The notes under the pieces: model-generated | Seen by the model: only the letters and a program-made list of their open reading frames with translations | Databases searched by the model: none | Told to the model about the DNA's origin: nothing | In this document: positions 1-7,190 of the stretch, in pieces | How positions within the stretch are numbered: position 1 is the first letter of the stretch | Layout of the letters: every line of letters begins with the position of its first letter | Assembly: GCA_946803715.1 (NCBI GenBank) | Contig: CAMPET010000048.1 | Span: 177,320-187,505, forward strand | Direction of reading: 5' to 3' | DNA length: 10,186 nt | Source of the DNA: Beroe ovata | Lineage: Eukaryota; Ctenophora; Nuda; Beroida; Beroidae | Made by a program: the position numbers and the translations under genes

Positions 1-54
1 AGACACACACAGACAGACACACACACACACACACACACACATTCTCCCTCCCAG
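1..54 (+). repeat. AC microsatellite in the 3' end of an mTOR intron
   Basis: Bases 1-41 are almost pure AC dinucleotides with two AGAC interruptions. A short pyrimidine tract and the acceptor ctccctcccag (to 54) follow. The repeat probably extends left of the window. It replaces a normal polypyrimidine tract for most of its length. Confidence 0.85.
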
Positions 55-3000
55 TGCTTTCACGCACGAGGTCTGGCAGCGACTTGTCATACCGACGAGA
101 CGTGCCTAACATGACATCAGAGGAGAGGTCCGCTATGGCTGGTCTAGCGGCTACAGCTGCCTGGAGACTGTCAAATTGGAAAGACTTAGAAACTTACACA
201 GGTAAGTACTGGCGTCTGCCGTCTGGTTGAGAAGTGCTAACTAAGTAAAACTTACTTAGCATTAGTAGTGGTGGTTAAGTTGTCTTACTAACGTCTAACA
301 TAGTGCTCAGTCAAATTGACATATAGTACTTAGAAGTAAGTACATAGCAGCAATCTGTAACTCAATCAAGGTACAACAACTCCCTTTTCTCCTCAGAAAT
401 GATGGATATGAGCTACCACAAGAACTTTTTGTCCTCCGTACTTGCTATACACAAACGAGAGTATGACAAGGCCAAGGGATTCATCGATCAGTCTAGGTAC
501 AATACATTATGTCATGGCGAATACAGATCCCATGCTCTATACATAAGGACGATGTTTTATGTCGTATATACGAGTAAATGAACATTAAACATTCATTTCT
601 CTCACTGAAAATGAACATTGAACATTGCTTCTCCCCACTGAAAACACCACCCCCTCCCCCACTCGACACAGGGAGACACTTGACTCGGAGATCACTGTTA
701 TAGTGAAGGAGGGATATCACCGTTTGTACAACAAGATAGTGGACATGCACATGCTCAGTGAAATGGAGGAGGTACTAGCGTACAAGAACAACTACTACAA
801 GAACTGCCGGGAATTCAAGACGGAGAGTGAGATGTTGAAGAAGAGGGAAGAACGTAAGGATAGGTATGTTTTGAGGGGAGGGGGAGGAAACCTGGGTATT
901 TTTATTGGCTGTGATATTTTAGTCCGTGTGTAGTGCTAGACTGTTGTAGTGTTGTGTCAGGTGCTATATTCAGAGCAGCGTCAATTATTGTGATACAATT
1001 CAGTTCACACAATTCGGTTTAGTAAGTGAATAAACGGGCTCAAACACTCAAGTCATGCAAGACATCACAATCATGAAAAGTGTGTGTCCCCGAAATCAGC
1101 AAACATATCCATACGCGTTCCAGTTGATATCGTAAAGTCGTTGAATATCGTCTAAACTCATGGCAGCTATGGAAGATGTGACACCCCCCACTCCTGCGTA
1201 TCCCTTGAGGTTGACCACGAATGAATCTTGAGTAACCTGTGACACTGCTCCCGTGATAAGCGCAGATTTAGCCACTTCCAACACATTCTCAAATCTCGGG
1301 GCATAAGCGTCCAATGAGGTGATGACTACAGGCACATCGACAAAGTTGCATTCCGATATGTCGATAGTTACTTCAATAAACCTGCCCTTATTGTTGAGGT
1401 ATCTGGTTGTCCTATCGGTCGTGTCGCCTGGAGATTCAGCCCAGATATTGATGTATTGACCACTGTTGTCATTGGAGCCGCCGTAACTGTAGCCACCACC
1501 GTAGTTGCTGATTTGACTCTGTACGACCTTGCCCCGGTCAGTGGACCCAACACAGACTGTTTCACATCCAGGAGTACCATTAGTGTTTCTAATATGGAGT
1601 TCCTGGGGGTTGCTAGCTCCTAGCAGGATGGATAGCAGCAGCACGCTAATCGGTGACATTCTCTCTTCCGAGCTCAGACAAAATTCAAGAAAAATGTGTG
1701 AAATGGCAAATCGGTTTCCCCCATCTACTCGAATGTAATTATTGACCGAAGTGACCATCTGGCCCATGTGCAGATTATCACACCTTCTCCCCTCGATTTT
1801 GTCATATTGATGGGTCACTCCTTGCTCATTTTTCAATTCTGGTGTATTGTTAATACGTGTGAGTGTAGACTCAGGTGTTATGCAAATCGTTGTCAAAAGC
1901 ACACTTCAGTTAGCTAAGTAAAACTAATAATAATGAAGTGAAACGCTCAATACAAGTCACAAGGAAAATATTCTATGATGAGAAGTTGGGATATTGGTGA
2001 CACCACAATCAGTGTGTCACATGTGTGTCACATGTGTGTCACAAATCAGCAAACATATCCGTACGCGTTCCAGTGAATATCGTAAAGTCGTTGAGCATGA
2101 CTGCTCGTTAAGCTAGAGGTGATACCGGCGTATCCCTTGAGATACACCACGAATGAATCTTCAGTAACCTGTGACACGGTACTGGCCCCCGTGATGAGAG
2201 CCGCTTCAGCCACTTCTAGCGGTGTCCAAAATCTCGAGGCATTAGCGTCTAATGAAGTGGTGATTACAGGCACATCGACAAAGTTGCACTCTGATATGTC
2301 GATTTTTACCTTGACGAAGGTGCCGTAGTTGCCGAGGTTTTCGGTTGACCATATGGTTGTGTCCCCTGGGCTACGTGAAAAGGTGACAACGTATCCGCTC
2401 CTTGTGTACCTTCCCCGGTCAGTGGACCCAACACAAACCGTTTCACATCCGGGAGTACCGTTAGTGTTTCTAATATGGAGTTCCTGGGGGTTGCTAGCTC
2501 CAAGCAGGATGGATAGCAGCAGCACGCTAATCGGTGACATTCTCTCTTGCAAGAGGAGGAAAACTGAATCGATAAAAAGCGGAGTCGTGAAGAAAACTGA
2601 ATTAATAAGAGGATGCGTGAAGAACCACTGAATTGATGGGACGATGTGTGGAATGATAATTCGGTGGCACTTTGCCCTCCCATGATAGAAGTGTGACCAG
2701 CTGCCATATGTGTTGATTTTCACACTAGCCCCCCTCGAGATTTTGTAACATTCATCGATGATCGATCACTCCGCGTGCTTTGTCTTTTCTGGAGAAATGT
2801 GAACTGTAAGGAACTGTTAATTATCAGCACACGATTAGACGAAGAATAACTGATAGTTCCGAGTCACGTGACAGTGTTTTCCTCGTTTTCAATGGATGTT
2901 GTCGAGTTCTCGTTAATAGTCCTGTGTGTCATGTAGTGTTGTATTCCCCAATAGTACCATCCTCTAGCATATCCGATATTGACAGACTATCCATCTCTGC

Positions 3001-6000
3001 AGGCTACGTGAAGTATGGTGGGAGCGACTACAGGGTTGTCAGAGGAATGTTTACGATTGGTCTCGCATCCTAGAAGTCCACAAGTTGGTCCTGGAACCTA
3101 AGGAAGATGAGAAAGCGTGGCTGAAGCTGAGTTTCATAGCAAGACGTGAGGGGAAAGATGAGTTGTCAGACAGAATCCTACTAGATCTGATTGGCAAGGA
3201 TCCAGCAGAGTGTCACAACCAGGCAGAGTGGTTGGACTTGACACAGAACCTGTCGCCCTATGTTGTGTACCAGTACCTCAAGCACCAGTGGTACACAAAG
3301 TCCGATCTCGGCTGCAGGAGGAACACGTACGATCAGCTCACTTCCTACGTCACCAAGGGTCTTGACAGGGTGGACAGAAACTCGTACAGGCTGGACGTGA
3401 GGGACGATAGGAGACTGAGGTCCAAGTACAAGCTGAAGCAGGGCTCCTGGCTGCACACCCTCAATAAGGAGAACAAATCCAAATTAAACCCGGCGATTGA
3501 AACTATCGATTTGTTCAGAGAAGCCAAAGAGCTGGATGACAAGTGGTATAAGTCGTGGCATATGTGGGCCATGATCAACTTCAAGGCAGCCCAGCCGGAG
3601 AAGTTGAAGGATCTGAAGGACGAGTACAAGGCAGTAGATGAGCGGATACGTGAGTTACAGGGCGTGTCCGTGCTAGGTGGGATGGAAATAGAGGACGAGG
3701 ATGATGACTACGAATTTGAGGATGACGATGACATTGATTCAGATGACGAGGTGTCAGGAGGCGGGAACGACAGCTCAATAATCCGTCTCCCCGACCCGAC
3801 TGTCGGTAGTGAGAGTGGAGCTGGGGAGGTGATGCCTCCTCCACCGCCCCCAGACAATGAAATCGATAGGCAGATGCTGGAGGAGTTGCAAAACAAGAAG
3901 AATGCTCTGAGTCAGGAGATAAAGTTCAAATACACTCTGATCACTGCTGCTGTCAGTGGTTTCATTGAGTCCATCACTCTTTCCCTGGACACAAACCTGC
4001 TCCAGGACATCCTGAGGTTGCTGACTCTGTGGTTCACTCATGGTAGTGACAAGGACGTGAACTTTGTACTGAAAAATGGGATCATGAGAATCCCTATCAA
4101 AACGTGGATTCAAGTCATCCCACAGCTGATAGCTAGGATAGACATGCCCGATAAGAGTGTTAGAGACCTCATTCATCAAGTTCTGAACGATGTGGGAAGA
4201 GATCACCCCCAGGCACTAATTTATCCGCTGAGTGTGGCTGAGCGGACAGGCGAGGGGAACAGAGGAGACTTCGCATCCAAACTGCTGAGTTTGATGAAGG
4301 AGCACACCCCTAGGATTGTTGAGGAGGGCATCATGTTCTCCAATGAACTGATCCGAATAGCCATCTCCTGGAATGAGCAGTGGCACGATGCCCTGGAGAA
4401 GGCTAGCTCCAAGTGGTTCAATGAGAAGAATGCAGAGGGCATGCTCGAGATTCTCAGTTCCATGCACCGAATGATCACACCCGAGCTGACAAACCCCGAT
4501 GCGGTGAACTCGCTGACCGACCTGGAGAAAACGTTCAAGAATGTGAACGGTAGTGATCTGGCAGAGGCCTATGATTGGTGTAAACAGTACAAGAGATCCA
4601 AGGACAAGGCGGCTGAGTATATTAACTCAGCGTGGGATTGCTACTTCAAGGTGTACAAGAGAATACAGTCGAGTATCAGTAGCATGAGTACAGTGAGGCT
4701 GGAGGATGCGTCCCCAAAGCTCCTTACCAAGGCACGGAACATGGAGCTAGCAGTTCCGGGAACATACGACCCGGGACAGCCGATCATCAAGATTCACTCG
4801 ATAAACCCGAGTGTGACCGTCCTCAAAACGAAGATACGGCCGCGGAAGTTGAGTATGACTGGAAGTAACGGTAAGACGTACACGTTCCTCCTCAAGGGAA
4901 ATGAGGATTTGAGGCAAGATGAGCGGGCTATGCAGTTGTTTGGACTTGTCAACTCTCTCCTGGCACACTCCCAGAAAACATCACAACAAAACCTGTCGAT
5001 TCAGCGGTACAGTGTGATCCCCCTGAGCCCCCACTCCGGCCTCTCTGGATGGAGGCCGCACAGCGATACACTGCACCTCTTGATAAAGGAGCACAGAGAA
5101 CGTAACAACATCACTCCCTCGCTTGAGAATAAGCTCTGCAACAAGTTCTGTTTCTGCTACGAGAAGCTCCCCCTGATGATGAAGATAGAGGTGTTTGAGG
5201 AAGTGCTGAACATCACGATGGGCGAGGATCTGGCGATGATACTGTACCAGCGGAGCCCCAGTGCTGAGGTCTGGGTGGAACGACGGAATAACTACATCCT
5301 ATCCAATGCGGTGATGAGTATGGTAGGGTATATCCTGGGTCTGGGCGACAGACACCCCAGTAACATCATGATGGATAGGAAAACGGGGAATCTCATTCAC
5401 TGTGACTTTGGCGAGTGTTTCGATGTGTCACGTGACCGGGAGAAGTATCCGGAGAAGGTGCCGTTCAGGTTGACGAGGATGATGCAGAAAGCGATGGGTG
5501 TCACGGGTATACACGGCACCTACACCCTCACCTGCAATGATGTCATGGAGGTGAGACGAGAACACGGGGATGGTTTAGATTGTTTAGATCTGTAAGCTCC
5601 AGTTTGACTTGGTGAAACTGCGGTGTCACGTACTGCACACCTCCATGTTATGTTTATTACCAGGTGTTACGGGAGAATGAGAACAGTATTCTGGCGGTGT
5701 TGGAGACATTTGTGTACGATCCTCTGATCAACTGGAGGCTTGTTGAGGATTATGTTGAGGATGGACCACATGACTCCACATTCCAGGTGAGGAATATTGC
5801 CCCCAGGGGTGCCAGGTGACCGCGATATCACTGTTTACTGGTACAGCTTGTACTGGTTCGGATGAAATGGATGATTGGGGTGGATTAATTTGTTCCAAAA
5901 ACTTGAATTTCTCTTGCTTAAACATAATTGCTATTTTTCCTCTCCTTTTTAACATCCCATTCTTACCCAGGTTCGGAATAACGAGGCGAAGATCAACACG

Positions 6001-6165
6001 AAAGCTGTGGAGGTTCTGGAGAAGGTTAAAAAGAAGTTAACCGGTTTTGATGACATACTCGAGAGTTATCTGGACGTGGAAAACCAGGTCCAGAGTCTGA
6101 TAGGACAGGCTACAGCCACGGAAAACCTGTGTCAACTGTACATGGGATGGTGTCCATTTTGGTGA
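55..6165 (+). CDS. MTOR: mTOR kinase, C-terminal ~1,100 residues (partial, six exons)
   Basis: Serine/threonine kinase of the PIKK family, the catalytic subunit of TORC1 and TORC2, which controls growth in response to nutrients, mainly at the lysosome surface. I join 55-201, 397-496, 672-863, 3003-5550, 5664-5786 and 5971-6165; all junctions keep frame and have GT/AG borders (donors gtaagt, gtacaa, gtatgt, gtgaga, gtgagg). Numbering from the first whole codon (57), the 1,100-residue product has FAT (about 1-570), FRB (about 600-700), kinase (about 760-1030) and FATC (about 1068-1100) domains. The FAT part shows the HMLSEMEEV and VWWERLQGC motifs of animal mTOR. Human mTOR has 2,549 residues, so the HEAT half lies upstream of the window. 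Family identity is secure. The exact start of the first exon (55, after ctccctcccag) is less sure because residues before about position 18 match nothing I recognise. Confidence 0.96.
202..396 (+). other. mTOR intron with two short hairpins
   Basis: A 195-bp intron, donor gtaagt, acceptor tcctcag. It contains two perfect inverted repeats. CTAAGTAA (241-248) pairs with TTACTTAG (252-259) across three bases. GTACTTA (326-332) pairs with TAAGTAC (337-343) across four. The two share the core TACTTA. No gene is seen. Confidence 0.75.
397..496 (+). CDS. MTOR: mTOR exon 2 of window (FAT domain)
   Basis: Begins after acceptor tcctcag and ends before donor gtacaa. Its first two bases complete a Glu codon begun at base 201, so the methionine at 399 is internal and not a start. 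It encodes a TPR-like FAT helix pair ([19 protein letters not shown]) equivalent to the human segment around RAVLALHQDLFSLAQQCID. The last two bases share an Arg codon with the next exon. Confidence 0.9.
672..863 (+). CDS. MTOR: mTOR exon 3 of window (FAT domain)
   Basis: Begins after acceptor cgacacag and ends before donor gtatgt. The [13 protein letters not shown] segment matches the conserved HMLSELEEVIQYK of human mTOR. The end of the exon is strongly charged (KKREERKDR) and splices over 2.1 kb to the WWERLQGC segment. An open frame continues past the donor but reads a glycine-rich intron stretch. An ATG at 625, upstream of the acceptor, is intronic. Confidence 0.9.
901..906 (-). terminator. 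Possible poly(A) signal for antisense copy A
   Basis: TTTATT on the plus strand is AATAAA on the minus strand, 190 bp past the stop codon of copy A. It is the nearest canonical signal in the right orientation. Position alone supports it. Confidence 0.3.
1096..1659 (-). CDS. Small secreted protein, copy A (unknown family), nested in mTOR intron
   Basis: An intronless 187-residue protein on the strand opposite to mTOR. I chose the ATG at 1659-1657 because it starts a clear signal peptide (basic-free MSPIS, then [11 protein letters not shown]) and because similarity to copy B becomes precise there; the frame stays open upstream to 1902 but looks like leader sequence. The mature part has Cys at 32, 36, 104 and 187, enough for two disulfides, a Gly/Tyr/Asn-rich loop at about 50-70 ([10 protein letters not shown]), a conserved centre ([12 protein letters not shown]) and the ending [11 protein letters not shown]. 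Alternating hydrophobic residues suggest a beta-rich extracellular domain. The P-V-x-I-T-S-L and INW motifs loosely recall small invertebrate secreted proteins, but I cannot name a family. Indels relative to copy B are in multiples of three overall, which supports real coding. Expression is not shown. Confidence 0.72.
   Translation of the reverse strand: MSPISVLLLSILLGASNPQELHIRNTNGTPGCETVCVGSTDRGKVVQSQISNYGGGYSYGGSNDNSGQYINIWAESPGDTTDRTTRYLNNKGRFIEVTIDISECNFVDVPVVITSLDAYAPRFENVLEVAKSALITGAVSQVTQDSFVVNLKGYAGVGGVTSSIAAMSLDDIQRLYDINWNAYGYVC
2012..2042. repeat. 11-bp tandem repeat between the nested genes
   Basis: GTGTGTCACAT occurs at 2012-2022 and 2023-2033, then a partial unit GTGTGTCAC at 2034-2042. 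It lies just past the stop codon of copy B. Confidence 0.85.
2046..2540 (-). CDS. Small secreted protein, copy B (unknown family), nested in mTOR intron
   Basis: A tandem paralogue of copy A, 164 residues, same orientation, ending about 390 bp upstream of it. The first 43 residues, including the signal peptide and GCETVCVG, are identical to copy A. The following loop is shorter and different ([16 protein letters not shown], without the Gly/Tyr run). From [12 protein letters not shown] onward the two are similar again, with the same ending [11 protein letters not shown]. Cys lie at 32, 36, 84 and 164, matching copy A. The start is the ATG at 2540-2538, by comparison with copy A and the signal peptide. 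An open frame continues upstream to 2723 through a 30-bp repeat. No AATAAA is seen on this strand before copy A begins. Function unknown; a secreted, disulfide-stabilised protein is an inference. Confidence 0.72.
   Translation of the reverse strand: MSPISVLLLSILLGASNPQELHIRNTNGTPGCETVCVGSTDRGRYTRSGYVVTFSRSPGDTTIWSTENLGNYGTFVKVKIDISECNFVDVPVITTSLDANASRFWTPLEVAEAALITGASTVSQVTEDSFVVYLKGYAGITSSLTSSHAQRLYDIHWNAYGYVC
2551..2640. repeat. 30-bp tandem repeat, three units, upstream of copy B
   Basis: Three adjacent 30-base units (2551-2580, 2581-2610, 2611-2640) share gaagaa..ACTGAAT. They start 10 bases upstream of the chosen start codon of copy B and are absent from copy A. Because the unit is ten codons, the minus-strand frame stays open through it and reads a hydrophobic ten-residue repeat. 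It is probably part of the leader or promoter. Confidence 0.8.
2863..2872. promoter_or_regulatory. Perfect palindromic E-box GTCACGTGAC (CLEAR-type) in mTOR intron
   Basis: The ten bases match exactly the consensus known as CLEAR, bound by TFEB/MITF-family factors. The site is intronic, 131 bp before mTOR exon 4 and about 320 bp upstream of the start of antisense copy B. Activity is not shown. The same 10-mer also occurs in coding sequence at 5427-5436, which weakens the argument. Confidence 0.3.
3003..5550 (+). CDS. MTOR: mTOR exon 4 of window (rest of FAT, FRB, most of kinase)
   Basis: A single uninterrupted 2,548-bp exon. It starts 82 bp before the first ATG of the frame (3085): the upstream codons read [13 protein letters not shown], which is conserved mTOR sequence, so 3085 is not a translation start. 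It ends in VMEV at a phase-0 donor (gtgaga). Reading past that donor gives a false 15-residue tail to a stop at 5593-5595. It contains the LIHQVL and [14 protein letters not shown] motifs of FAT, the whole FRB domain and the kinase active site. Such a long exon fits intron loss in this lineage. Confidence 0.95.
3685..3855 (+). other. Acidic and proline-rich linker within the mTOR FAT domain
   Basis: Bases 3685-3753 encode an almost uninterrupted run of Asp and Glu. A Gly/Ser-rich stretch follows, then six prolines in a row at 3835-3852. The segment sits at the place of the Thr/Ser/Glu-rich disordered loop of human mTOR (roughly residues 1815-1865), between the motif MINF and the KYTL helix. 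The position is conserved but the composition is not. It is probably unstructured and exposed; no function is known from the sequence. Confidence 0.8.
4381..4665 (+). other. FRB (FKBP12-rapamycin binding) domain of mTOR
   Basis: Four-helix domain that gates substrate access to the kinase cleft and binds FKBP12-rapamycin. Landmarks are [13 protein letters not shown] at 4381 and [13 protein letters not shown] from 4627. Positions equivalent to human L2031, S2035, F2039, W2101 and D2102 are kept. Those equivalent to G2040, T2098, Y2105 and F2108 read Asn (4420), Asn (4624), Phe (4645) and Tyr (4654). The segment between helices 1 and 2 is about eight residues longer than in human mTOR, and a later loop about two residues longer. 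Confidence 0.88.
4891..5415 (+). other. mTOR kinase core: ATP-binding lysine to DFG
   Basis: The catalytic elements are all present. The ATP-contacting Lys is at 4894-4896, within [12 protein letters not shown]. The catalytic loop GLGDRHPSN has Asp at 5347, His at 5353 and Asn at 5362. The metal-binding DFG has its Asp at 5404. The MSMVGYILG segment before the catalytic loop is identical to human mTOR. The kinase should therefore be active. Differences from human include HCDFGEC in place of HIDFGDC, and a cysteine-rich stretch (5137-5157) where mLST8 contacts the kinase in the human complex. Confidence 0.93.
5664..5786 (+). CDS. MTOR: mTOR exon 5 of window (end of kinase domain)
   Basis: Forty-one codons in phase 0 at both ends, between acceptor ttaccag and donor gtgagg. 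It encodes [20 protein letters not shown] and NWRL, the C-terminal lobe helix of the PIKK kinase domain just before the linker to FATC. It matches the human segment VLREHKDSVMAVLEAFVYDP with no gaps. Confidence 0.94.
5971..6165 (+). CDS. MTOR: mTOR last exon with complete FATC domain
   Basis: Begins after acceptor tcttacccag and ends in a TGA at 6163-6165. The C-terminus reads [19 protein letters not shown], almost the same as human mTOR. The FATC is essential for TOR activity; its two cysteines (in NLC and GWC), known to form a redox-sensitive disulfide in yeast TOR, are both present. The preceding exon, 5664-5786, encodes [11 protein letters not shown] and joins in phase 0 on both sides through introns of 113 and 184 bp. 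Confidence 0.96.
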   Translation, partial: VRNNEAKINTKAVEVLEKVKKKLTGFDDILESYLDVENQVQSLIGQATATENLCQLYMGWCPFW

Positions 6166-7182
6166 GGTGGTGTCAAATGGCACGTGGCAGAAAGGACAAT
6201 AACTGGGTGCTTTGATTAGCAACGAACTGATACTAATATGATATGTTCTTTAAGATATGTTCTTATCGGCAATGTGATGCTTGTCGTTCAAAAACAATGT
6301 TTTTTATTGATAACTTGATTCTTCTTTTATCTTTATAATCTAAGTTGGGTGTGAAGAACAGTTTTTAATCTAAATCTTGATAATGGTCATGAGACACTGT
6401 TAGGTCGGATTTTGACGATTCACTGATTTCTTTACTCAAGATATGACCGTGTTGAGAGCTCATTTGCCGTTGTATTCATGATCTGGCCGTTGAATCAATT
6501 TGAATGTCTTAAATTTTCAAAGACCGATGAAATATTAGTTGAAACTTGAAGGGATTCTATCCATTATGCACTGTCCAATATCATGCACCTGTTTCTGATC
6601 TTTGTAACCAAATCCACGAATTTTACTTGTCATTGACATAACAAATGCGATGGACCAGTGGGCTTTGAGATTGAGATTGAGAGGCATGAGTGAGCCCGGG
6701 TCACAAAAGCAGAAAGGGATGAATTTTAAAACTGTGCCAGCCACCCTCACAAATTAACGATGATTCATGATTTTGTTCTATCGGTGAATTATGCTACGTG
6801 TTACTCATAATGATTCAATTTAAAAACCAGACATGTTCTTGTGATCAAGCGGCAACACATTGACGACCAATGCATGCCATGTTATGAGAAAACATTGCAC
6901 TTGCAATAAAGCCGTGTGTTATCATTCAATAGTACGAAGACGATCGATATTCGACTATAGTTATTCATTGTTTGCTTAGGAAAACTCTCTCTCTCTCTCT
7001 CTCTGGCCTGTGACACAAGGAAACCGTCTTTCCTCTGATACCTATTCGGGTAAGCGTTCCCTTTGAACGGCAGCACACGTGTGTGCGCGCGCGGCTCAGC
7101 ATTATGCGTGACACAAATATAGCACAAAATACGTGAGCTCAGTCCTTATCATCAGCAAGCACTTTCAAGTATATGCTAGCAT
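6166..7182. other. Gene-poor spacer after mTOR
   Basis: AT-rich sequence with no convincing gene on either strand. It should include the mTOR 3' UTR, but no AATAAA lies close to the stop; the first on this strand is at 6905-6910. A direct repeat GATATGTTCTT is at 6240-6250 and 6254-6264. Two open frames on the minus strand (6535-6750 and 6882-7127) lack a recognisable domain or splice context, and I do not call them genes. Confidence 0.6.
6985..7004. repeat. CT microsatellite (10 units)
   Basis: Uninterrupted (CT)10. Nothing else is attached to it. Confidence 0.9.
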
Positions 7183-7190
7183 TATATAAA
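7183..7190 (+). promoter_or_regulatory. Possible TATA box of the NmrA-like gene
   Basis: TATATAAA lies about 660 bp upstream of the proposed start codon. A leader exon could run from roughly 7215 to a donor at 7326 (gtatgt) and resume after an acceptor at 7439-7440 (tctacag). Splicing there would leave ATG ACT CTC TAG, a three-codon upstream frame, so this part is probably untranslated. All of this is inferred from motifs. Confidence 0.25.

Larger units (their letters stand above)
1063..2800 (-). repeat. Tandem duplication of ~0.75-kb gene unit
   Basis: Two diverged direct copies, about 1063-1840 and 1998-2800. Besides the coding parts, the 5' flanks align: both contain ccctcga(ga)ttttgt, then a short stretch ending in atcactcc or gtcactcc (about 1790-1820 and 2733-2770). 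The 3' flanks share cacaatca plus GTGTGTC words. The duplicated unit therefore carried its own upstream region. The exact ends are approximate because the similarity fades. Confidence 0.7.
864..3002 (+). other. Long mTOR intron hosting two antisense genes
   Basis: A 2,139-bp intron with donor gtatgt and acceptor ccatctctgcag, ten times longer than its neighbours. Most of the extra length is the duplicated pair of minus-strand genes described separately. The remaining sequence (864-1060 and 2800-3002) shows no coding signal. A plus-strand AATAAA occurs at 1024-1029. Confidence 0.85.

Noticed and set aside
1660-1902. N-terminal extension of copy A from an ATG at 1902
   Set aside because: The signal peptide would become internal, and the upstream part does not align in frame with copy B.
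3708-3896. Minus-strand Ser/Gly-rich frames opposite mTOR exon 4
   Set aside because: Shadows of the acidic and proline-rich coding strand; the plus frame matches mTOR along its length.
5551-5595. Reading mTOR exon 4 through to a stop at 5593-5595
   Set aside because: The conserved sequence stops exactly at a gtgaga donor and resumes after the acceptor at 5663, so the tail is intronic.
6535-6750. 71-residue minus-strand frame in the spacer after mTOR
   Set aside because: No recognisable domain, no paralogue in the window and no splice context. A decayed transposon is possible but cannot be supported.
6882-7127. 81-residue minus-strand frame
   Set aside because: It crosses the CT microsatellite and a GC-rich alternating tract and has no family features.
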